Below, piece by piece: positions 6,537 through 12,533 of a DNA stretch of 12,533 bases. This stretch comes from CAYUYM01 sp964449305 (GTDB lineage Bacteria > Bacteroidota > Ignavibacteria > SZUA-365 > CAYQST01). A program made the translations under genes and the position numbers. The notes beneath the pieces were generated by a model. The model did no database searches. It saw nothing but the letters and a program-made list of their open reading frames with translations, and was not told where the DNA came from. Location: NCBI GenBank assembly GCA_964449305.1, contig CAYUYM010000103.1:1-12533 (forward strand). The letters run 5' to 3'. Each line of letters opens with the position of its first letter. Position 1 is the stretch's first letter.

Positions 6537-7676
6537 ATGATTGATTCCGTGTTCGAAGACGATTCCATCGCCCTGCGCCCCACGGTGGCCAGGGTGCGGC
6601 TTGATGCGCTGCGTTCAAACCTCGCCGGCATCCGCCGCGTGGTGGGCCCCGCGCGCATCATGGCCACGGTCAAGGCGAACGCCTACGGACACGGACTCAT
6701 CCGCACCGCGCGCGAGCTGCTGGCCGCGGGTGCAGACGAGCTGGGAGTGGCTTTTCTTGAGGAGGGCATCGCCCTCCGCCGCGCGGGCATCACCTGCCCC
6801 ATCCTCGTCCTCGGTGGCATCATTGGAAACCAGGTGGCCCATTTCCTCGACCACGGCCTGCAGATCACGGCCTCGTCGGTGTTCAAGCTCCGTCAGATCG
6901 ACGACATCGCCCGCGACACCGGTCGAATAGCCCACGTGCACCTCAAGATCGACACGGGCATGGGGCGCATCGGGATCAACCACGCCAACGCCGGCGAGCT
7001 GTTCCGCGCCGCCGCCGCCGCCCGGCATTGCGAACTCCGCGGCGTCTTCTCCCATTTTGCCTCGGCCCACAGTTCCGATCCCGCCCAGACACGGCTCCAG
7101 TTCTCGCGCTTCATGGACGCCACCGAGTTCTTCCCCCGGCATGGCCTGCCGATGCCGCCGCGCCACATCGCCAACTCCGCCGCCATCCTCCAGCATCCGG
7201 ACACCATCCTTGATGTCGTCCGGCCGGGCATCATGCTCTACGGCGTCTACCCCTCCGACGAGGTGCGCCGGTCGATCCCGCTCACACCGGCGCTCTCACT
7301 CACCACACGCGTCGTCTACTTCAAGGTCGTGCGGTGCGGTGAGGCCATCGGCTACGACGGCACATGGACCGCCCCCCGCGACACACGCGTCGTGACGCTG
7401 CCTGTGGGCTACGGCGACGGTTACCCTCGTGCCCTGTCCAACCGTGGTGAAGTGCTCATCGGTGGGCATCGGCACCCCATCGTCGGCAGCATCTCCATGG
7501 ATCAGTGCATGGTGGACATCGGTGATGGATCCGCCTACAACGGCGACGAGGTGGTGCTCATCGGCGCACAGGGCGACGAGCGCATCACCTGCGAGGAGAT
7601 CGCCGGGCATGCCGGCACCATCCCCTACGAGGTGCTCACCGGCATCAACACCCGCGTCCCGCGTGATCATCAGTGA
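6537..7676 (+). CDS. alr: Alanine racemase
   Basis: A PLP-dependent fold-type III enzyme interconverting L- and D-alanine, supplying D-alanine for peptidoglycan. The 379-aa length is typical. The PLP-binding lysine is K46 in VKANAYGHG, at the end of the first strand of the TIM barrel. The second catalytic base is Y273 in GEAIGYDGTW, in the C-terminal beta domain and contributed to the other subunit's active site. Further signatures are KIDTGMGRIG, the barrel stretch HIANSAAIL, VRPGIMLYG, LPVGYGDGYPRALSNRG and GSISMDQCMVDIG. The ATG at 6537 is preceded by AGGTG; an in-frame TTG at 6492 would add 15 residues that do not resemble the family. All expected catalytic residues are present. The gene ends 7 bases before guanine deaminase, so the two are probably one transcript. 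Confidence 0.96.
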   Translation: MIDSVFEDDSIALRPTVARVRLDALRSNLAGIRRVVGPARIMATVKANAYGHGLIRTARELLAAGADELGVAFLEEGIALRRAGITCPILVLGGIIGNQVAHFLDHGLQITASSVFKLRQIDDIARDTGRIAHVHLKIDTGMGRIGINHANAGELFRAAAAARHCELRGVFSHFASAHSSDPAQTRLQFSRFMDATEFFPRHGLPMPPRHIANSAAILQHPDTILDVVRPGIMLYGVYPSDEVRRSIPLTPALSLTTRVVYFKVVRCGEAIGYDGTWTAPRDTRVVTLPVGYGDGYPRALSNRGEVLIGGHRHPIVGSISMDQCMVDIGDGSAYNGDEVVLIGAQGDERITCEEIAGHAGTIPYEVLTGINTRVPRDHQ

Positions 7677-7683
7677 GGGACCC

Positions 7684-8946
7684 ATGGAAGCCCATCTCCT
7701 CCGCGCCCCGATTCTCAACCCCGTCAGCCCAGAACAGGCGGACTGGCACCCCGACGGGGCGCTGGCCGTGGATGCTCGTGGAACGATCCTGTATGCCGGA
7801 AACGCTGCGACCCTGCCAGGGGAGCTCGCCACCCTGCCGGAGCGCCGCAGCACCTGCGTCGCAATCCCCGGCTTTGTGGACACGCACATCCATCTGCCCC
7901 AGTACGACTGCCGCGGCAAGTTCGGTGTGTCGCTGCTCGACTGGCTGAACGCCTTCATCTTCAAGGAGGAGGCCCGCTTTGCCGGGGAGGCGGTGGCCCG
8001 CGACATGTCGCAGCGCTTCTTCACCGGGCTATGTGCCGCAGGCACCACCACGGCCATGGTCTTCTCCTCCGTCCACGAGCATGCGACATCCATCGCCTTC
8101 GAGGAGGCGGAGCGGTCCAGCCTGCGCATCATCATGGGCAAGGTCCAGATGGACCGCAACGTCCCTGAAGCCCTGCTCGAGACGGCCGGGGATTCCATCG
8201 CTGCAACGCGGCGCCTCATCGAGCGCTGGCACCGCGCCACCGACAGGCTGTGGTACGCCATCACGCCACGCTTCGCGCCGTCGTGCACCATGGAGCTCAT
8301 GCAGGCCGACGCCGCCCTCGCGGCGCGGTACGGCGCCTACATCCAGACGCACATCAACGAATCCCCGGAGGAGATCGCCTTTGTCCACGGGCTCTTCCCC
8401 GATGCCACCGACTACACGGATGTCTATGAGCAGGCCGGATTGCTGGGGCCGCGCACCGTGCTGGCGCACAACGTCCACCCGACAGATCGCGAGCTCGATC
8501 GCTGCGAGGCGCTCGACTGCGCGGTGGCGCATTGCCCGGATTCCAACCTCTTCCTCGGCAGCGGGCGCTTCCCGATCGAACGCTACGAGGGACGCCGCAT
8601 CCGCGTCGGGCTGGGGTCCGACGTCGGCGCCGGCACCACGCTGTCGATGATGACCATCATGCGCGCCATGACGCATGTGCAGATGCGGAGCCTCCATCCC
8701 TTCATCCCGCTGTATCACGCCACGCTCGGCGGCGCTCGCGCCCTGTCCCTCGACGACACGATCGGAAGCCTGACGCCCGGCCGGCAGGCGGATTATCTCC
8801 TCGTCGATCTGGGCGACCACTTCAGCGGCGGCCGCCCGCTCACATCACTCAAGGCCATCGAGGCGGCGTCGACACTCGTCTATCGCGCCCACCAGCAGGA
8901 CATCACGCAGGTGGTGGTGGGTGGCAGCCCCGTCTTTCCCGTCTGA
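7684..8946 (+). CDS. guaD: Guanine deaminase
   Basis: A 420-aa member of the amidohydrolase superfamily that hydrolyses guanine to xanthine and ammonia in purine salvage or catabolism, in the cytoplasm. Metal ligands are visible in the expected order: H68 and H70 in PGFVDTHIH, H223 in YIQTHINES, H262 in VLAHNVHPTDRE and D313 in GLGSDVGAGTTLS. The GuaD-specific sequence PQYDCRGKFGVSLLDWLN follows the first metal motif, and a conserved C-PDSN-FLGSG segment precedes D313. These separate it from cytosine deaminase, chlorohydrolases and other amidohydrolases. The C-terminal metallo-hydrolase beta domain (GSLTPGRQADYLLVDL) is intact. The ATG at 7684 is preceded by GAGGGA, which overlaps the alr stop codon, a good ribosome-binding site that supports this start over upstream in-frame codons inside alr. 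It is probably co-transcribed with alr. No xanthine dehydrogenase or other purine gene is seen in the window. Confidence 0.93.
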   Translation: MEAHLLRAPILNPVSPEQADWHPDGALAVDARGTILYAGNAATLPGELATLPERRSTCVAIPGFVDTHIHLPQYDCRGKFGVSLLDWLNAFIFKEEARFAGEAVARDMSQRFFTGLCAAGTTTAMVFSSVHEHATSIAFEEAERSSLRIIMGKVQMDRNVPEALLETAGDSIAATRRLIERWHRATDRLWYAITPRFAPSCTMELMQADAALAARYGAYIQTHINESPEEIAFVHGLFPDATDYTDVYEQAGLLGPRTVLAHNVHPTDRELDRCEALDCAVAHCPDSNLFLGSGRFPIERYEGRRIRVGLGSDVGAGTTLSMMTIMRAMTHVQMRSLHPFIPLYHATLGGARALSLDDTIGSLTPGRQADYLLVDLGDHFSGGRPLTSLKAIEAASTLVYRAHQQDITQVVVGGSPVFPV

Positions 8947-8955
8947 TCCGATCCC

Positions 8956-8989
8956 CGGATCGCATCGATGATGCGGTCCATGCGATCCG
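8956..8989. terminator. Inverted repeat between convergent genes, possible bidirectional terminator
   Basis: CGGATCGCAT (8956-8965) and ATGCGATCCG (8980-8989) form a perfect 10-bp stem with a 14-nt loop, in the 60-base gap between convergent guaD and the methyltransferase gene. A competing 6-bp hairpin CGCATC/GATGCG (8961-8975) overlaps it. Neither side has a T tract, so a rho-independent mechanism is not well supported; the position is the main argument. Confidence 0.4.
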
Positions 8990-9006
8990 CCTTCATCCCT
9001 CGATCG

Positions 9007-9768
9007 TCAGCCTCCCGCACCGGCGATCACGACCACGTCCGTGGAATCGGCATGGTGTTCCGCGCCTGTGAAGGATGATGCAAGCGTCACGCTCCGGAGC
9101 CCGGCGGCGCGGCAGGCATCGGTGAGCATGGCGGTGGTGATGGGGAGAAGCGGTGTGGAATTCAGGCTGTGCCGCAGTCCGGAATCGCCGTCGGAGATGC
9201 GGAGGATGTTGAACGTGATGCACGGTTCGGTGAAGTCGTGGAAACGGATGAGCAGGTCCGCACCGATCCTGCGGATGGCCACGATGCGCTGGCGGTGGCG
9301 CAGGATGCGTTCGTAGTTCAGGATCTGGATCGCGATGCGCCCCGTGGGGGAGAGGGCGGCGGCCCAGAGCGCGAGCACGCTGCGGAGCTCTGTTTCCGAG
9401 GCGATGTGGGGCAGGGTGTTGCCGGCACAGAGGAGGAGATCGATGGGAGCGAGATCCGACAGCAGGGGAGACTGGAAGTCGCCGTCGATGAAGCGGACGG
9501 TGGACCGCCGCTCCTGTGCATGATGTGCAGCCACAGCCAGCATTCCGGGTGAGGGGTCGATCCCCGTCACAGCGATGCCGAGGGTCTCGAGGGCGAAGGC
9601 TGCCGCACCCGTGCCGCATCCCATGTCGACTGCACGAGCCACCGGGTGCCCTTCAGTGAGGGTGCGGAACTGGGTGATGGATGCGGTGATGCGCGCATCG
9701 AAGGCCGTCATTTCATCGTAGCTGTCGGCGAGTGTGTCGTAGAAGTGCTGGGAGGAGGAGGATGGCAT
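9007..9768 (-). CDS. Class I SAM-dependent methyltransferase
   Basis: A 253-aa cytoplasmic Rossmann-fold methyltransferase. Motif I is at residues 46-54 (AVDMGCGTG), the acidic residue ending the second strand is D71 in VTGIDPSPGML, the third strand region holds FIDGDF (D97), and motif IV is IDLLLCAGNTLPHI. The N-terminus (HFYDTLADSYDEMT) is the usual lead-in of the Methyltransf_11/25 type, which covers quinone, lipid and small-molecule methyltransferases. The C-terminal third has no substrate signature I recognise. It is not obviously MenG/UbiE, since the characteristic UbiE motifs are absent, even though menA is in the same window. AGGTG lies just upstream of the ATG. The gene stands alone on the minus strand, convergent with guaD and divergent from the TonB-dependent receptor. 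Confidence 0.85.
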   Translation of the reverse strand: MPSSSSQHFYDTLADSYDEMTAFDARITASITQFRTLTEGHPVARAVDMGCGTGAAAFALETLGIAVTGIDPSPGMLAVAAHHAQERRSTVRFIDGDFQSPLLSDLAPIDLLLCAGNTLPHIASETELRSVLALWAAALSPTGRIAIQILNYERILRHRQRIVAIRRIGADLLIRFHDFTEPCITFNILRISDGDSGLRHSLNSTPLLPITTAMLTDACRAAGLRSVTLASSFTGAEHHADSTDVVVIAGAGG

Positions 9769-9792
9769 GGTGCACCTGAATCATGTTGCCTG

Positions 9793-9819
9793 CCAAGATA
9801 GCATTTCCACACAAAGCAA
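9793..9819 (-). promoter_or_regulatory. Candidate promoter for the methyltransferase gene
   Basis: On the minus strand TTG (complement of 9817-9819) is followed 16 bases later by TATCTTGG (complement of 9793-9800), one specified base away from the Bacteroidota -7 consensus TAnnTTTG. The implied transcript start is close to the gene, with a leader of roughly 20 nt. Motif-based only. Confidence 0.25.
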
Positions 9820-9908
9820 GGATGATGACGGGAAGGGCGCGGATCACCGGACGCGCTGGGGGAGCGCTGCTCCGAATACGGGCCATGAAACTTCGCTGCA
9901 TTTCTGCG

Positions 9909-9916
9909 TAGGTTGG
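9909..9916 (+). promoter_or_regulatory. Candidate -7 element for the TonB-dependent receptor gene
   Basis: TAGGTTGG lies about 40 bases before the ATG at 9955 and has the TAnnTTG pattern seen upstream of several genes here. No clear upstream box is visible. The divergent region 9769-9954 (186 bases) otherwise shows no convincing operator or structured RNA. Confidence 0.22.
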
Positions 9917-9954
9917 AAATATTTCAGCCTGTTTCATCATCCGACGCTTCTGCC

Positions 9955-12471
9955 ATGCCCCGCATTCTTCTCACATGCCTGTCACTGCTCGTGTTGTCAC
10001 AGCCGCTTTCCGCCCAGCACATGGGTGAGGTCACCGGCACGGTGATCGACGCACGGACGAAGGAACCCCTCCCGGCTGCGAGCGTGGTGGTGCTGGAGCA
10101 GCCATCGCTCGGGGCCGTGACCAACGCCTCCGGTGTGTTCACCCTGCGGGGAGTACCGGTGGGAACATACAACCTCAAGGCCACGATGATCGGCTATCAG
10201 GGATCGCTTCTGCCCAACGTGGTGGTCTCGACCGGTCGCAGCACCAAGGTGATGTTCAAGCTCGACGAGCAGGCGGTGGAGGTGCAGGGGGTCACCGTGC
10301 AGGCCACGTATTTCGGGCGGGACAACCAGGTGTCGCCCGTCAGCGTGAACAGCTACGACCGCGCCGACGTGAAGCGGCAGCCGGGGTCGAACCAGGACGT
10401 CCAGCGGGTGATACAGAATCTGCCTGGCATCGCCTCGTCCACGGACAACGTGAACGAGCTGATCGTGCGCGGGGGGGCGCCGCATGAGAACCTGACAGTG
10501 ATGGAGTACATGGAGATCCCGTCGATCAATCACTACGCCAACCAGTTCAATTCCGCCGGGCCCATCAACATGGTGAACATCGACCTGGTGGAGGATGTGC
10601 AGTTCAGCTCCGGAGGGTTCCCGGCGCAGTACGGCGACAAGATGTCGTCGGTGATGGATCTGACCATCCGCGAGGGGGACCGCAATGCGGGCTTCGCCAC
10701 GAACACGGGATTCAACATGGCAGGTGTCGGCACCCTGATGGAGGGGTGCCTTGCCGGTGGACGCGGATCGTGGATTTTTTCCGCACGGCAGTCCTTCATC
10801 GAGGTGGTGGACAAGCTTGTCGGGCTGTCGACCCTGTCCCTGACCGCCGTGCCGAAGTACTGGGACGCCCAGACGAAGGTGGTGTACGACCTGTCATCGA
10901 CACAGAAGCTCACGTTCAACGGCATCTTCGGCGACAGCCGCATCACGATCGACGGGGATGCGCGGGAGCGGGACGAACTGCGGGCCGGCAGGGTGGACAC
11001 CTCGGGCATCGAGGATGTGCAGGCACACAACCGCACCTACGCCGCGGGGATCAATCTCCGGAGCCTGTGGGGAGGAAGCGGGTACTCGGTGCTGTCGCTC
11101 TACACGGCCGGGAACATGTACAGCGCCACCGTGCGGGAGAACCTCATGGCGCGGGAATATGACAGCCGCGGCGATGTGCTGCACACCGACCTGATGAACT
11201 CGCGCGAGGTGTTCACCAATCTGTCGAACGAGGATCTCGCGGCCCTGCGTCTTGACGCCCTGTTGCGCATCCATCCGGATCACGACCTGCTGTTCGGCGG
11301 TCAGATCCAGACCTCCACCCGATGGAAGGACAGGGCGCAGTACATGGGTGACACGGTGCGCTACTGGATTCCGGCGCTCGGCGGATGGAGTGCGCCTGTC
11401 GTGTCGCAGCCCGGGGACGTGGGTGTGGATCTCGGCTTCGGCAGCGCGGGCAAACTCTGTGCCTACGCGAGCGACGTGTGGCGCGTGACACACCGGCTGC
11501 GAGTGACGGCCGGCGTGAGGTACGATCACTTCACCTACTCCGGGCATGGTCAGTTCTCCCCGCGCGGCAGCGTGTCGTTCGATCTGTTCCCCCCGACCAC
11601 CACCCTGTCCCTCGCGGCGGGGCGGTACTGGCAGACGCAGCCGTTCCCCTACTATGGCGATCCGACGAACACCGGCATCAACACCCACCTTGCCAACTCT
11701 GTGGCGGACCACGTGGTGCTCGGATTGCAGCACATCTTCGACGGCGGCATCCGGCTGTCCGTCGAGGCCTATCACAAGCGCTTCACCGGGCTGGCGGTGA
11801 GCGAGGAGTTTGTCCATTCAGCCGACGACCTGTTTCGATCGGATCTCATGCTGACGATCGGCGAGCGGACGTCGGACGGCATCGAGGTGTTCCTGCAGAA
11901 GAAGCAGGTGGAGGATTACTACGGGACGGCGAGTGTGTCGCTGTCACGGACGCGGGACACGGACGTCCGCAGTCCTGCGCGCACCGACGTGTATCCATCG
12001 GAGTACGATTATCCCGTGATCGCGAACCTTGTGGCGGGGTGGATGGCGAAGGGATCCCGGACCTGGTTGAACGGGCAGCCCTGGTGGATACGGATCCCAT
12101 TGTCCATCCTGCCGTTCTCCGACGACATGGAACTGAGTGTCCGGTACCGGTATCAGACGGGTGGGCCGACCACGCCGCGGGTGTTCACGACCGCGATGCA
12201 GCGGAGGATTGGTGGGGTGGCCTGGTCCGCCGGAGCATGGCAGAGTTCGAAGGACGTGAATTCTGAGCGGTTTCCAGACTATCGTCGGCTCGATGTGCAG
12301 TGGATTTCGCGTTTCCCGCTTTCGGGCTGGAACATCAACGTGTATCTGGCGGTCCAGAACGTGCTTGACACGCGCAACGTGTTTTACTACAGCTACCGGA
12401 CGGACGGGACGCGGGAGACGGTGTACCAGTACGGATTTTTCCCGGTGGGCGGGGTGGAGGTGGAGTTCTAG
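9955..12471 (+). CDS. TonB-dependent outer-membrane receptor with N-terminal carboxypeptidase-regulatory-like domain
   Basis: An 838-aa outer-membrane transporter or receptor, energised through TonB-ExbBD, for an unidentified ligand. Residues 1-20 are a signal peptide (cleavage after LSA, before Q21). About 24-110 is a CarboxypepD_reg-like beta domain (VTGTVIDARTKEPLPAASVV, GVFTLRGVPVGTYNLKATMIGY), typical of Bacteroidota-type receptors. About 113-242 is the plug, with QDVQRVIQNLPGIASS, ELIVRGGAPHENLTV and FSSGGFPAQYGDKMSSVMDL. The remainder is a 22-strand-type beta barrel, alternating and rich in aromatics, ending in VGGVEVEF with the terminal Phe expected for BAM insertion. The ATG at 9955 was chosen over an in-frame TTG at 9913 because it begins a clean signal peptide. 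No SusD-like lipoprotein lies next to it inside the window, so a SUS-type glycan pair is not indicated. No ribosome-binding site is clear. The gene is followed after 7 bases by a large palindromic element. Confidence 0.92.
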   Translation: MPRILLTCLSLLVLSQPLSAQHMGEVTGTVIDARTKEPLPAASVVVLEQPSLGAVTNASGVFTLRGVPVGTYNLKATMIGYQGSLLPNVVVSTGRSTKVMFKLDEQAVEVQGVTVQATYFGRDNQVSPVSVNSYDRADVKRQPGSNQDVQRVIQNLPGIASSTDNVNELIVRGGAPHENLTVMEYMEIPSINHYANQFNSAGPINMVNIDLVEDVQFSSGGFPAQYGDKMSSVMDLTIREGDRNAGFATNTGFNMAGVGTLMEGCLAGGRGSWIFSARQSFIEVVDKLVGLSTLSLTAVPKYWDAQTKVVYDLSSTQKLTFNGIFGDSRITIDGDARERDELRAGRVDTSGIEDVQAHNRTYAAGINLRSLWGGSGYSVLSLYTAGNMYSATVRENLMAREYDSRGDVLHTDLMNSREVFTNLSNEDLAALRLDALLRIHPDHDLLFGGQIQTSTRWKDRAQYMGDTVRYWIPALGGWSAPVVSQPGDVGVDLGFGSAGKLCAYASDVWRVTHRLRVTAGVRYDHFTYSGHGQFSPRGSVSFDLFPPTTTLSLAAGRYWQTQPFPYYGDPTNTGINTHLANSVADHVVLGLQHIFDGGIRLSVEAYHKRFTGLAVSEEFVHSADDLFRSDLMLTIGERTSDGIEVFLQKKQVEDYYGTASVSLSRTRDTDVRSPARTDVYPSEYDYPVIANLVAGWMAKGSRTWLNGQPWWIRIPLSILPFSDDMELSVRYRYQTGGPTTPRVFTTAMQRRIGGVAWSAGAWQSSKDVNSERFPDYRRLDVQWISRFPLSGWNINVYLAVQNVLDTRNVFYYSYRTDGTRETVYQYGFFPVGGVEVEF

Positions 12472-12478
12472 GAGGGGG

Positions 12479-12521
12479 GACCTATAGGTCTTCTTAGAAG
12501 TACTTAGAAGACCTATAGGTC
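12479..12521. repeat. Nested palindromic element after the receptor gene
   Basis: The 12-bp palindrome GACCTATAGGTC occurs twice, at 12479-12490 and 12510-12521, with centres 31 bp apart. Together they lie within a perfect 16-bp inverted repeat: GACCTATAGGTCTTCT at 12479-12494 and its reverse complement at 12506-12521, with an 11-nt loop. Inside are two direct copies of CTTAGAAG (12493-12500 and 12503-12510), 10 bp apart. It is much more AT-rich than the flanking genes. It begins 7 bases after the receptor stop, so it could act as a terminator, although no T tract follows. It could also be a dispersed intergenic repeat or a protein-binding site. The right edge is near the window end, so further copies may lie beyond. 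Confidence 0.85.
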
Positions 12522-12533
12522 TCGTCAATGTCC

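Noticed and set aside
9007..9768. The methyltransferase as MenG/UbiE completing menaquinone synthesis
   Set aside because: Only generic class I SAM motifs are visible; the UbiE signature motifs are absent and it is far from menBA on the opposite strand.
9713..9940. 75-codon minus-strand frame covering the divergent intergenic region
   Set aside because: It overlaps the start of the methyltransferase gene in another frame and lacks a ribosome-binding site or recognisable features beyond a chance hydrophobic stretch.
12479..12521. Possible CRISPR array
   Set aside because: There are only two 12-bp palindromic copies, separated by an interval that itself belongs to a larger inverted repeat; no spacer-like unique sequence and no cas genes.

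Overview
The window is GC-rich, densely coding DNA from a bacterium. Eight protein genes fill almost all of it, and no gap exceeds about 240 bases. I see no rRNA, tRNA, transposase, integrase, phage gene or CRISPR array. Three features point to the Bacteroidota/Chlorobiota (FCB) assemblage: a TonB-dependent receptor with an N-terminal carboxypeptidase-regulatory-like domain, a secreted beta-propeller ending in a type IX secretion (Por) style C-terminal tail, and menaquinone synthesis genes. High GC would fit lineages such as Kapabacteria or Ignavibacteria-like groups, but this placement is inference from gene content only.

Layout: (1) 2-1410, the end of menB and a complete menA, overlapping by 7 bases; these are late steps of menaquinone synthesis. 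(2) 1518-2183, a LysE-family exporter behind its own AT-rich promoter-like region. (3) 2224-3828, a secreted six-Asp-box beta-propeller whose last codons sit inside a terminator-like hairpin. (4) 3847-6407, a strong promoter, a roughly 190-nt leader and a 778-aa PAS/GAF sensory protein with no recognisable output domain. (5) 6537-8946, alanine racemase and guanine deaminase, 7 bases apart and probably co-transcribed. (6) 9007-9768 on the minus strand, a SAM-dependent methyltransferase, convergent with guanine deaminase across an inverted repeat. (7) 9955-12471, a TonB-dependent outer-membrane receptor divergent from the methyltransferase. (8) 12479-12521, just after the receptor stop, an AT-rich nested palindromic element running toward the window edge.

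The genes do not form one pathway. They are mostly core metabolism (menaquinone, D-alanine, purine salvage) mixed with cell-surface and sensory genes. I found no convincing new multi-gene system. The items most worth a second look are the nested palindrome at the right edge, the output-less PAS/GAF sensor with its long leader, the back-to-back terminator and promoter at 3808-3876, and a recurring TAnnTTG motif at plausible promoter distance before four genes.
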